From the NCBI GenBank assembly GCA_016777325.1, contig JADHRQ010000001.1, positions 62,001-126,000 of the forward strand: a stretch of 64,000 nt of DNA, written 5' to 3'. The notes under the pieces were generated by a model that was not told the DNA's origin, made no database searches, and saw nothing but the letters and a program-made list of their open reading frames with translations. Shown here one piece after another: positions 1 through 7,106 of this stretch. Made by a program: the position numbers and the translations under genes. This DNA is from Flavobacteriales bacterium. GTDB lineage: Bacteria > Bacteroidota > Bacteroidia > Flavobacteriales > Flavobacteriaceae. How positions within the stretch are numbered: the stretch's first letter is position 1; the number at the start of each line of letters is the position of its first letter.

Positions 1-1936
1 TTTTTACGTTATCATTATCACTAATGTAAAGAGTTTCTAAAATTTGTTGTTTAAGGTTCTCTTGATAGATTGGACAGGCAACCTCTACACGTTTTTCAAT
101 GTTTCTTGTCATAAGATCAGCAGAAGATATATATACTTTTGTTTTGCCTCCATTTTCAAAAACATATACTCTAGAATGTTCAAGATATTTATCTACAACA
201 CTTTTAACCTCAATATTTTCACTCATACCAATTTTATTCGGTATTAAACAACATATCCCTCTAACTAATAATTTTATTTTAACACCTGAATTGCTTGCCT
301 CATATAGCTTGTCAACTAGTTTATAGCTGGTAAAACTGTTTAATTTAAGTATGACAAGACCTTTTAAACCTTTCTTAACATTTGAGATTTCATTATCTAT
401 AAGTTCAAAAAGTTTTTTAGAAGTCTGATGAGGAGAAACAATTAAATGCTTGTAATCATGTATTTTATAATTAGCTTTTAGAAAATCAAAAACTTTATGA
501 ACTTCTTTTAATATTTTTTGATTTGAAGTAAATAAAGTAAAATCTGAATATATTTTAGCTGTAGACTCATTAAAATTTCCTGTACTAACAAACCCATAAT
601 ATCTTTTTTTATTACCCTTAAACCTCTCAATTAAACATATTTTTGAATGAACTTTTAAACCTTTGACTCCAAAAATTAAATCAACTCCAGCTGCTTTTAA
701 TTGTTGGGATACCTTAATATTATTTTCTTCATCAAATCTAGCTTGAAGTTCAATTTGAACTAAAACTTTTTTACCATTTTTAGCAGCATTAATTAGGGAA
801 CTTATAACATTTGATTTTTTTGATAGTCTGTATAAAGTGATTTTAATAGACTTAACACTAGGATCAATTGCAGACTGTCTTAAGATAGTCACCAAATAAG
901 AAAACGAATGATATGGAGTGTACATTAAAAAATCCTCTTTTGATATTTGATCTAAAAGGTTAGATTCAATTTTTAAACCATTTATATCTAATGCTTTTTC
1001 TTTTGGATATAATAAATCAGATCTTCCTAAATCTGGAAAATTCATGTAATCACTTCTATGATGGTATTTACCTCCAGGTATTAAACTATCATAAGAAGAA
1101 ATTTTAATTTTTTTGATAAGATAATTTAAAGTTGAATTAGAGATATTTTCATCATACACTAGCCTTACAGGGTTACTAATTTTTCTCTTATTAACGTATT
1201 CTTGAATTTTCTTAATATAGCTCTTAGATAGATCAATATCATCTATATCAAACTCTGCATTTCTGGTAATTTTTAGCATATTAGCTTCAATATCAGAGTA
1301 GTTAAAAAAACTAAAAATTATATCTAAATGATATCTAATTATGTCATCAATAAGCATAATGTACTGATTTTTATCTTTTTTAGGAAGAACAACAAACCTG
1401 CTTATTTCTTGAGGTATTTCAACTAATGCATAGATATTACTATCATCTATAAGCTTAATGTTAGTTATTAGAAATGCCTTATTGTCCTTAAAATCATGAA
1501 GTTTGTTATTTGATAAAATAACAGTAACTAAATAAGGACTAATTTTTCTAATGAAATAATCTTTTAAAAACTCTTTATGAGAATCCAAAACCTCTTTTTC
1601 ATTAATAAAAACTATGTTTTCATTTTTTAATGATTTTTCAATTGAATCTAGAATTATTGAACTTTCTGATTGAAGACTTATAACTTTAGAAGTAATTTGA
1701 TCTAGAAGGTTCTTTGCTGCTATATGATCTTTATTATTTTTAGAATTTGGTTTTGTATCAGCTATTCTTTTTACAGTTGCATATCTAACTTGAAAAAATT
1801 CATCTAAATTATTTGAAAAAATTCCTATAAACCTTAATCTTTCAAGGACTGGAACCTCTTTATTTGAAGCTTCTTGCAGAACTCTTGCATTAAAGTCTAG
1901 CCAACTTAGCTCTCTGTTTATGTATTTAGATTCCAC
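1..1936 (-). CDS. ppk1: Polyphosphate kinase 1 (3' end cut by window edge)
   Basis: It makes inorganic polyphosphate from ATP, reversibly, through a phospho-histidine. Reading the minus strand by hand gives an open frame of 645 codons up to the window edge, close to the usual length of about 690. It opens with the PPK1 signature RELSWLDFNARVLQEA. The two histidine regions are present as GLKVHSKI and YLEHSRVYVF, and the end of the visible part, SSADLMTRNIEKRVEVA, is the conserved C-terminal domain. The start is GTG at 1936, four codons before RELSW; no ATG lies closer. The ORF overlaps the sixA stop by 11 bases, so the two are probably translated together. The ORF track omits it because it runs off the window; the track entries at 44 and 99 are antisense shadows. 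Confidence 0.95.
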   Translation of the reverse strand, partial: MESKYINRELSWLDFNARVLQEASNKEVPVLERLRFIGIFSNNLDEFFQVRYATVKRIADTKPNSKNNKDHIAAKNLLDQITSKVISLQSESSIILDSIEKSLKNENIVFINEKEVLDSHKEFLKDYFIRKISPYLVTVILSNNKLHDFKDNKAFLITNIKLIDDSNIYALVEIPQEISRFVVLPKKDKNQYIMLIDDIIRYHLDIIFSFFNYSDIEANMLKITRNAEFDIDDIDLSKSYIKKIQEYVNKRKISNPVRLVYDENISNSTLNYLIKKIKISSYDSLIPGGKYHHRSDYMNFPDLGRSDLLYPKEKALDINGLKIESNLLDQISKEDFLMYTPYHSFSYLVTILRQSAIDPSVKSIKITLYRLSKKSNVISSLINAAKNGKKVLVQIELQARFDEENNIKVSQQLKAAGVDLIFGVKGLKVHSKICLIERFKGNKKRYYGFVSTGNFNESTAKIYSDFTLFTSNQKILKEVHKVFDFLKANYKIHDYKHLIVSPHQTSKKLFELIDNEISNVKKGLKGLVILKLNSFTSYKLVDKLYEASNSGVKIKLLVRGICCLIPNKIGMSENIEVKSVVDKYLEHSRVYVFENGGKTKVYISSADLMTRNIEKRVEVACPIYQENLKQQILETLYISDNDNVK

Positions 1937-2414
1937 TTTTTAAATTATTAATATAAGAAGTTGGTTTTAACTTTAAAATATCTGACCATGAATTAGAGTC
2001 AAATTTCATAGAGAACCATCTTGCAGTTGGTAAATTTAAAATTTTATTTTCGGAAAAATAATTTGAAATTTCAGTATAAGCTGGATTGTGTCCAACTAAA
2101 ACAACTTCTGAATATTTATTTTCAATTTTATTTATAAAATTAACTACTTCATTAAATTCAAAAGTATATAAGTCTTCACATATACTAATCCTATTTGAGT
2201 TGATAGATAAACTTCTAGTTAAAATTAAAGAAGTATGAATAGCTCTAGTTGCAGAACTTGAAAATATTATATCAGACTTAACAAATTGAGCTTTTGATGA
2301 TTCAGCAACTTTTTTAATTTTTGCTACCCCTGAATTATTCAATGGTCTATCTATATCGTCTAAATTATAATCCCATGAGGATTTTGAATGTCTCAAAAAG
2401 GTAATTTTTTTCAT
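1926..2414 (-). CDS. sixA: Phosphohistidine phosphatase SixA-like
   Basis: A small single-domain histidine phosphatase of 162 residues. It carries the RH motif near the N-terminus (LRHSKSSW), in which the histidine becomes phosphorylated, and the second catalytic histidine in VGHNPAY. SixA removes phosphate from histidine residues of phosphotransfer proteins; the real substrate here is unknown. It sits between pdxH (adjacent, no gap) and ppk1 (11-base overlap). Pairing with ppk1 is often seen in flavobacteria, as far as I recall, and may mean a role in phosphate metabolism, which is inference. Confidence 0.85.
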   Translation of the reverse strand: MKKITFLRHSKSSWDYNLDDIDRPLNNSGVAKIKKVAESSKAQFVKSDIIFSSSATRAIHTSLILTRSLSINSNRISICEDLYTFEFNEVVNFINKIENKYSEVVLVGHNPAYTEISNYFSENKILNLPTARWFSMKFDSNSWSDILKLKPTSYINNLKSGI

Positions 2415-3053
2415 CTAAGGAGACAAAAGATTATGTTCCCATTTGTCATTAATTAAATTTGATATAACCCTATTGTGAAGCCTGTTTTCTCTTCCTTGCC
2501 AAAATTCAATTTCATGAACAAATATTTCAATCCCCCCCCAATGAGCTGGTCTTTTAAGATTAGAGTTTTTATTTTTTTCTAAGAATTTATCATGTCTATC
2601 TAACAACTCATCATAATTTGATATAATTTTACTTTGGTCTGAAACTATTGCACCTACTTGACTAGTGAAGGGCCTAGATTTAAAATATATATCTGAATAT
2701 TTTTCTGATGTTTTCTTAGCAATACCTTTAAAAATGACTTGTCTTTCTAAAGGAGCCCAATAAAAGGATGCACAGATTTTTGGATTATCATTTATTGCTA
2801 ATCCCTTTTTACTTTGATAGTTTGTGAAAAATATTAAACTTATATCTCTAATCTCCTTAAGTAAAACAACCCTTGAGGAAGGAAAATTGTTATTATCACT
2901 TGTAGAAACGGTCATAGCATTTGATTCGATTATTTCGTCAGATTCTTCTGCATCCTTAAACCATTTTTTAAAAAAATCCATAGGATTATCACCAATATCG
3001 TTTATACTTAAAGAATCCTTATCGTACAATTTCCTGTGATTAAATAATTTCAT
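2415..3053 (-). CDS. pdxH: Pyridoxamine 5'-phosphate oxidase
   Basis: FMN-dependent oxidase that makes pyridoxal 5'-phosphate from the pyridoxine or pyridoxamine phosphate, the last step of vitamin B6 synthesis and salvage. The 212 residues match the family length. Visible signatures are SRVVLLK and FFTNYQSKKG (FMN binding) and the C-terminal EFWQGRENRLHNR, the PNPOx C-terminal dimerisation motif. The chain ends in NLLSP, similar to the RLAP/RLSP ending of the family. It overlaps the pyrB 3' end by 14 bases on the same strand, so it is likely part of the pyrR-pyrB-pdxH-sixA-ppk1 operon. Confidence 0.95.
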   Translation of the reverse strand: MKLFNHRKLYDKDSLSINDIGDNPMDFFKKWFKDAEESDEIIESNAMTVSTSDNNNFPSSRVVLLKEIRDISLIFFTNYQSKKGLAINDNPKICASFYWAPLERQVIFKGIAKKTSEKYSDIYFKSRPFTSQVGAIVSDQSKIISNYDELLDRHDKFLEKNKNSNLKRPAHWGGIEIFVHEIEFWQGRENRLHNRVISNLINDKWEHNLLSP

Positions 3054-3993
3054 TATTCGTTAATTGAAAATTCATTTTTGAAGCAAGTAAATATATTATA
3101 GCCATTCTTATTGCAACACCGTTCTCTACTTGATCTAAAATAAGAGAATTATTTGATTCCACAATGTCGGAAGTAATCTCAACGCCCCTATTAATTGGTC
3201 CAGGATGAAGAATCAGTATATCTTTTTTGATCTTATTTAATTTATTAACATCTAAACCAAAAAGCATTGAATACTCTCTATTATCAGGAAAATATGATTT
3301 AAGCATTCTCTCACGTTGAACCCTAAGAACATTTACAGCATCACACCATTTTAATGCTTTAACAACATCCGTTTCAATTGTTACATTAAGCTTTTCTATA
3401 TCTTTAGGGAGAAGACTCAAAGGACAAGATAATTTTACATTTGCACCTAATAGATTAAGTGCATATATATTTGACAAAGCAACTCTAGAATGGATAATGT
3501 CACCAACAATTAAAATATTCTTACCATTCAGATCTTTTAAGTTTTCATATAATGAAAATGAATCTAATAAAGCTTGTGTTGGATGTTCATGAGCTCCATC
3601 TCCTGCATTTATAATACATGAATTAGTTTGTTGAGATAATAGTAATGAAGATCCTGGATTAGGATGTCTTAAAACTATCATATCAACTTTCATAGCTAGT
3701 ATATTATTAACTGTATCAATTAATGATTCACCTTTATTAACTGATGAAGAGGAACTTGAAAAGTTAATTATATCTGCTCCTAATCTTTTTTCTGCTAATT
3801 CAAAAGATATTTTGGTTCTTGTACTATTTTCAAAAAATAAGTTAGCAATTGTAATATCACGCAATGTTGGAACCTTTTTTATTGGTCTATTTATAACTTC
3901 TTTAAAATGAGATGCAGTTTTAAATATTAAACTTATGTCATTTTCATTTAAAGACTTAATACCTAAAAGATGGTCAACACTTAGTTTATTCAT
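3040..3993 (-). CDS. pyrB: Aspartate carbamoyltransferase catalytic subunit
   Basis: Condenses carbamoyl phosphate with aspartate, the committed step of pyrimidine synthesis, in the cytoplasm. The 317 residues carry the carbamoyl-phosphate site FENSTRTKISFE near residue 54, the HPTQALLD motif in the middle, and the aspartate-binding HPGPINRGVEI near the C-terminus. No regulatory pyrI follows. Instead it lies directly after pyrR with no intergenic base, the arrangement of PyrR-controlled pyrB genes in Gram-positives and Bacteroidetes. Confidence 0.96.
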   Translation of the reverse strand: MNKLSVDHLLGIKSLNENDISLIFKTASHFKEVINRPIKKVPTLRDITIANLFFENSTRTKISFELAEKRLGADIINFSSSSSSVNKGESLIDTVNNILAMKVDMIVLRHPNPGSSLLLSQQTNSCIINAGDGAHEHPTQALLDSFSLYENLKDLNGKNILIVGDIIHSRVALSNIYALNLLGANVKLSCPLSLLPKDIEKLNVTIETDVVKALKWCDAVNVLRVQRERMLKSYFPDNREYSMLFGLDVNKLNKIKKDILILHPGPINRGVEITSDIVESNNSLILDQVENGVAIRMAIIYLLASKMNFQLTNNEII

Positions 3994-4530
3994 TTAACTC
4001 TCAATATATATAACGTTATCTTTTAATTTTTCACCCCATAAAACCTTTACTCTATCGCCTTTAAAAGTATCAATTTTTGCACCACAATAATTAGCTGCAA
4101 TAGGAATTTCTCTTTTAAATCTTCTGTCTATTAAAACAAGAAGTTCAATTGACTTTGGCCTTCCGTAAGTATCGATAGATGACATAGCTGCCTTTATACT
4201 TCTTCCAGTGAATAAGACATCATCAATTAAAACAACATTTTTATTTTCAATTGAAAAATCAATTTTTGTTAAACTTGCAGAGAGTGTTTTCTCGGACCTT
4301 CTAAAATCATCTCTGAAAAAAGTATAATCTAGAATACCACTTTTAATTTTAATATTAGGATGATCTCTTTTAAATACTTCTAGAATTTTATCAATAAAAA
4401 AAATACCTCTTGGCTGTAATCCTAATAATACTGTCTCATCAAAATCTTTATGATTTTCAATTAATTCATAAACAAGCCTTCTTAGGATTATTTCAATTTT
4501 TTTTGAATCTAAGAGGATTTTATTTGGCAT
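3994..4530 (-). CDS. pyrR: PyrR pyrimidine regulator / uracil phosphoribosyltransferase
   Basis: A type I phosphoribosyltransferase of 178 residues, with the PRPP-binding loop VVLIDDVLFTGRSIKAAM around residue 100 and the PyrR-type N-terminal segment GLQPRGIFF. In Bacillus it binds pyr mRNA leaders in response to UMP and also has weak UPRTase activity. It is the first gene of the pyr operon here. A perfect -7 box lies only 16 bases upstream of the start, which leaves a leader of around 10 bases and no room for a PyrR-responsive attenuator. It may therefore act on another target or mainly as an enzyme (inference). Confidence 0.93.
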   Translation of the reverse strand: MPNKILLDSKKIEIILRRLVYELIENHKDFDETVLLGLQPRGIFFIDKILEVFKRDHPNIKIKSGILDYTFFRDDFRRSEKTLSASLTKIDFSIENKNVVLIDDVLFTGRSIKAAMSSIDTYGRPKSIELLVLIDRRFKREIPIAANYCGAKIDTFKGDRVKVLWGEKLKDNVIYIES

Positions 4531-4545
4531 GATTTTAAGTTTTTA

Positions 4546-4553
4546 CAAAAATA
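4546..4553 (-). promoter_or_regulatory. Probable -7 box for the pyrR operon
   Basis: Read on the minus strand this is TATTTTTG, a perfect match to the Bacteroidetes -7 element TAnnTTTG. No TTTG or TTG is found 17-23 bases upstream, so only one half of the promoter is supported. The box ends 16 bases before the pyrR ATG. Confidence 0.5.
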
Positions 4554-4578
4554 TAAATTTAAAACTTTAAGTATAGTT

Positions 4579-4607
4579 AAAAAAAAATCCTCAAAAATTG
4601 AGGATTT
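4579..4607 (-). terminator. Intrinsic terminator of rpsA
   Basis: The stretch AAATCCTCAA-AAA-TTGAGGATTT is a perfect 10-bp inverted repeat with a 3-base loop. On the minus strand the hairpin is followed directly by a run of nine T (4587 down to 4579). It begins seven bases after the rpsA stop codon, the layout of a Rho-independent terminator. It is the only clear one I found in the window. Confidence 0.9.
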
Positions 4608-4613
4608 AAAAAA

Positions 4614-6392
4614 TTAGTTTTCATCTTTTTTCTCGGATTTCTTTTCCTTGACTTTTTCTTCAACAATTTCATCTGAAGATGAATCATTATAGGTTTGCAC
4701 GTGAGACACAACAACTCTTTTAAATTCTTTACTAAACTCTATTACTTTAAATTCAGCTGTTTCTCCTTCAGTTAATTTAGAGCCATCTTTTTTATCTAGA
4801 TGTCTAGTAGGGCAAAAAGCCGAGATATCCTCATTAAAGTTTATAATAGCTCCTTTTTCTAGAACTTCAGATATTTCAGATTTATGAATAGTATCCAAAG
4901 CAAAATCTTTTTCATAATTATCCCATGGATTTGATTTAGTTTGTTTATGACCTAAACTAAGTTTTCTTCCATCTAGATCTAAGTCAAGTATCACTACTTC
5001 AATTTTATCTTCAAGAGATAAGAACTCTGAAGGATGCTTTATTTTTTTTGTCCAAGAAAGATCAGAAATATAAATCAAACCATCAATACCTTCTTCAAGC
5101 TCAATAAACACACCAAAATTCGTGAAATTTCTAACAGAACCTTCATGATTTGAACCTATTGGGAATTTCTTTGTAATATCTGTCCATGGATCCTCAGATA
5201 ATTGTTTCATACCTAAAGACATCTTTCTAGATTCTCTATCAAGATTAAGAACAATCGCTTCAATATTATCTCCAACATTAACAAAGTCTTGAGCACTTCT
5301 AAGATGAGTTGACCATGACATTTCAGAGACATGAACTAACCCTTCGATACCTTCATCGATTTCAATAAAAGCACCATAATCAGCTATTACAACAACTTTA
5401 CCTGTAACTTTTGATCCTTCTTTAACGTCATCGCCTAGCTTATCCCATGGATGTTGAGTTAATTGTTTAAGACCAAGTTGAATCTTTGATTTATCATCGT
5501 CAAAGTCTAAAATAACTACTTTGATAGTTTGATCTAGTTCAAGAATTTCACTTGGGTGATTAATTCTACTCCATGATAGGTCAGTAATATGAATAAGACC
5601 ATCTACACCACCTAAATCAATAAACACACCATAAGATGTCATATTTTTTACTGTACCTTCTAAAACCTGACCTTTTTCAAGTTGACTAATTATACCCTTT
5701 TTCTGTTCTTCAATATCTGCTTCAATAAGAGCTTTGTGAGAAACAACAACATTCTTAAATTCATGATTGATTTTAACTACTTTAAAATCCATGTTTTTAT
5801 TAGTATACTGATCATAATCCCTAATAGGTTTTACATCAATCTGAGATCCTGGTAAGAATGCTTCAATCCCAAAAACATCTACAATCATACCACCTTTAGT
5901 TCTACATTTAACAAAACCTTGTACAATATCACCTTTATCATGAGCTTCATTAACTCTATCCCATGCTTTAATTACTCTAGCTTTTCTATGAGATAAAACT
6001 AATTGACCTGACTTATCTTCTCTGGTATCAACTATTACTTCAACTTTATCGCCAATCTTTAGATTAGGATTATATCTAAACTCATTTTTTGAAATTACAC
6101 CCTCTGACTTAGCATTAATATCGATTATAATGTCTTTCTCTGTTAAATGAATAACTTCTCCCTCAATAATATTATCATCAGATGTGTCAACAAAGTTTTT
6201 TTCGACAAGTTTTTCAAATTCTTTAATTTGCTTATCATCAAGTTCATCTATTCCCTCTTGGTATTGATGCCAATTGAAGTTTGTTAAAAAATCATCTTGA
6301 GGTACAGCCTTATTTTTAGCTTTAGCGGAAGTAGTTTTAACTGACTTTTCCGTCTCCTCTATATTAGTATTTGCAGTATTTTCATCACTCAT
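4614..6392 (-). CDS. rpsA: 30S ribosomal protein S1
   Basis: RNA-binding ribosomal protein that helps load mRNA on the 30S subunit. In 592 residues I count six S1 repeats, beginning near residues 74, 155, 240, 325, 412 and 498; the middle ones show the typical YGVFIDLG..GLIHITDLSW pattern. The N-terminus is a charged, low-complexity extension (about 40 residues) and the C-terminus is a Lys/Glu-rich tail. The ORF track begins at TTG 6401, but that codon lies in the promoter's -7 box, so ATG 6392 (MSDENTAN) is the start. The gene has its own promoter and terminator and so is probably monocistronic. Confidence 0.96.
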   Translation of the reverse strand: MSDENTANTNIEETEKSVKTTSAKAKNKAVPQDDFLTNFNWHQYQEGIDELDDKQIKEFEKLVEKNFVDTSDDNIIEGEVIHLTEKDIIIDINAKSEGVISKNEFRYNPNLKIGDKVEVIVDTREDKSGQLVLSHRKARVIKAWDRVNEAHDKGDIVQGFVKCRTKGGMIVDVFGIEAFLPGSQIDVKPIRDYDQYTNKNMDFKVVKINHEFKNVVVSHKALIEADIEEQKKGIISQLEKGQVLEGTVKNMTSYGVFIDLGGVDGLIHITDLSWSRINHPSEILELDQTIKVVILDFDDDKSKIQLGLKQLTQHPWDKLGDDVKEGSKVTGKVVVIADYGAFIEIDEGIEGLVHVSEMSWSTHLRSAQDFVNVGDNIEAIVLNLDRESRKMSLGMKQLSEDPWTDITKKFPIGSNHEGSVRNFTNFGVFIELEEGIDGLIYISDLSWTKKIKHPSEFLSLEDKIEVVILDLDLDGRKLSLGHKQTKSNPWDNYEKDFALDTIHKSEISEVLEKGAIINFNEDISAFCPTRHLDKKDGSKLTEGETAEFKVIEFSKEFKRVVVSHVQTYNDSSSDEIVEEKVKEKKSEKKDEN

Positions 6393-6398
6393 AGTGCG

Positions 6399-6429
6399 CA
6401 AAAATATAATTAATTAAGTTATTGGCAAA
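6399..6429 (-). promoter_or_regulatory. rpsA promoter, perfect TTTG-N19-TAnnTTTG
   Basis: On the minus strand the sequence reads TTTG (6429-6426), 19 bases, then TATTTTTG (6406-6399). Both elements and the spacing match the primary sigma-factor consensus of Bacteroidetes. The -7 box ends only six bases before the rpsA ATG at 6392, so the transcript should start at or within a few bases of the start codon, giving a leaderless or nearly leaderless mRNA. Confidence 0.85.
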
Positions 6430-6448
6430 GTTAAGTTCAATTTTTTAT

Positions 6449-7105
6449 CTAGTAAGATTTTATTTTAGAAAGTATTTTCTCAAAAACCTGCTCAATAGTA
6501 AGAAGTGTAACGTCTATTTCAAAGGCATCGTCAGCTTTTTTAAGAGGTGCTATTTTTCTTGTTGAATCAGTATTATCTCTGCTTATAATTTCTTCCTCAA
6601 TAGATTCTAATTTTACTGATTTATCGTTAATCTGCTTGTGACGTCTCTTTGCTCTTATTTTTGGATCTGCTAGAAGAAAAAATTTAAATGTAGCATTTGG
6701 AAAAACTACTGTTCCTATATCTCTTCCATCTATAACAAGCGAATTAGATCTTGCAGAACTCCTTAATTGTTTATATACAAAATTTCTTATTTCAGGTTTC
6801 TTTGCAAAATTACTGACATTTACAGAAACCTTAAAACCTCTAATTTTCTGAGTTACGTCATTACCATTAAGGGAAATACTTAGTTTTTTATCTTTATACG
6901 TTTGCTCAATAGAAATTTGATTTAAAACACTTTGACTAATATTATTATTTGAATTAATATTATTTTGAAGAAGGTAAAGTGTTATAGCCCTGTAATAAGC
7001 ACCTGAATCTCTATAATTATAATCAAACTTTTCAGCAATTTTTTTAGCTTGAGTGCTCTTTCCTGTTGAGGCTTCTCCGTCAATAGCTATAATTACTGGA
7101 TCCAA
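6449..7105 (-). CDS. cmk: Cytidylate kinase
   Basis: Phosphorylates CMP and dCMP with ATP, supplying nucleotides for RNA and DNA. The 218 residues begin with the P-loop AIDGEASTGKST and contain the CMP-binding DGRDIGTVVFPNA and the lid arginines in RDNTDSTRK. The start codon is TTG: upstream in the frame a stop appears three codons earlier, and the P-loop starts eight residues in, so no later start is possible. The TTG lies one base after the lon stop codon, which suggests translation coupled to lon. Confidence 0.95.
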   Translation of the reverse strand: MDPVIIAIDGEASTGKSTQAKKIAEKFDYNYRDSGAYYRAITLYLLQNNINSNNNISQSVLNQISIEQTYKDKKLSISLNGNDVTQKIRGFKVSVNVSNFAKKPEIRNFVYKQLRSSARSNSLVIDGRDIGTVVFPNATFKFFLLADPKIRAKRRHKQINDKSVKLESIEEEIISRDNTDSTRKIAPLKKADDAFEIDVTLLTIEQVFEKILSKIKSY

Positions 7106-7106
7106 A

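Noticed and set aside
44-326. Two plus-strand ORFs in the track at the left edge
   Set aside because: They lie antisense to the conserved C-terminal part of ppk1 and show no protein features.
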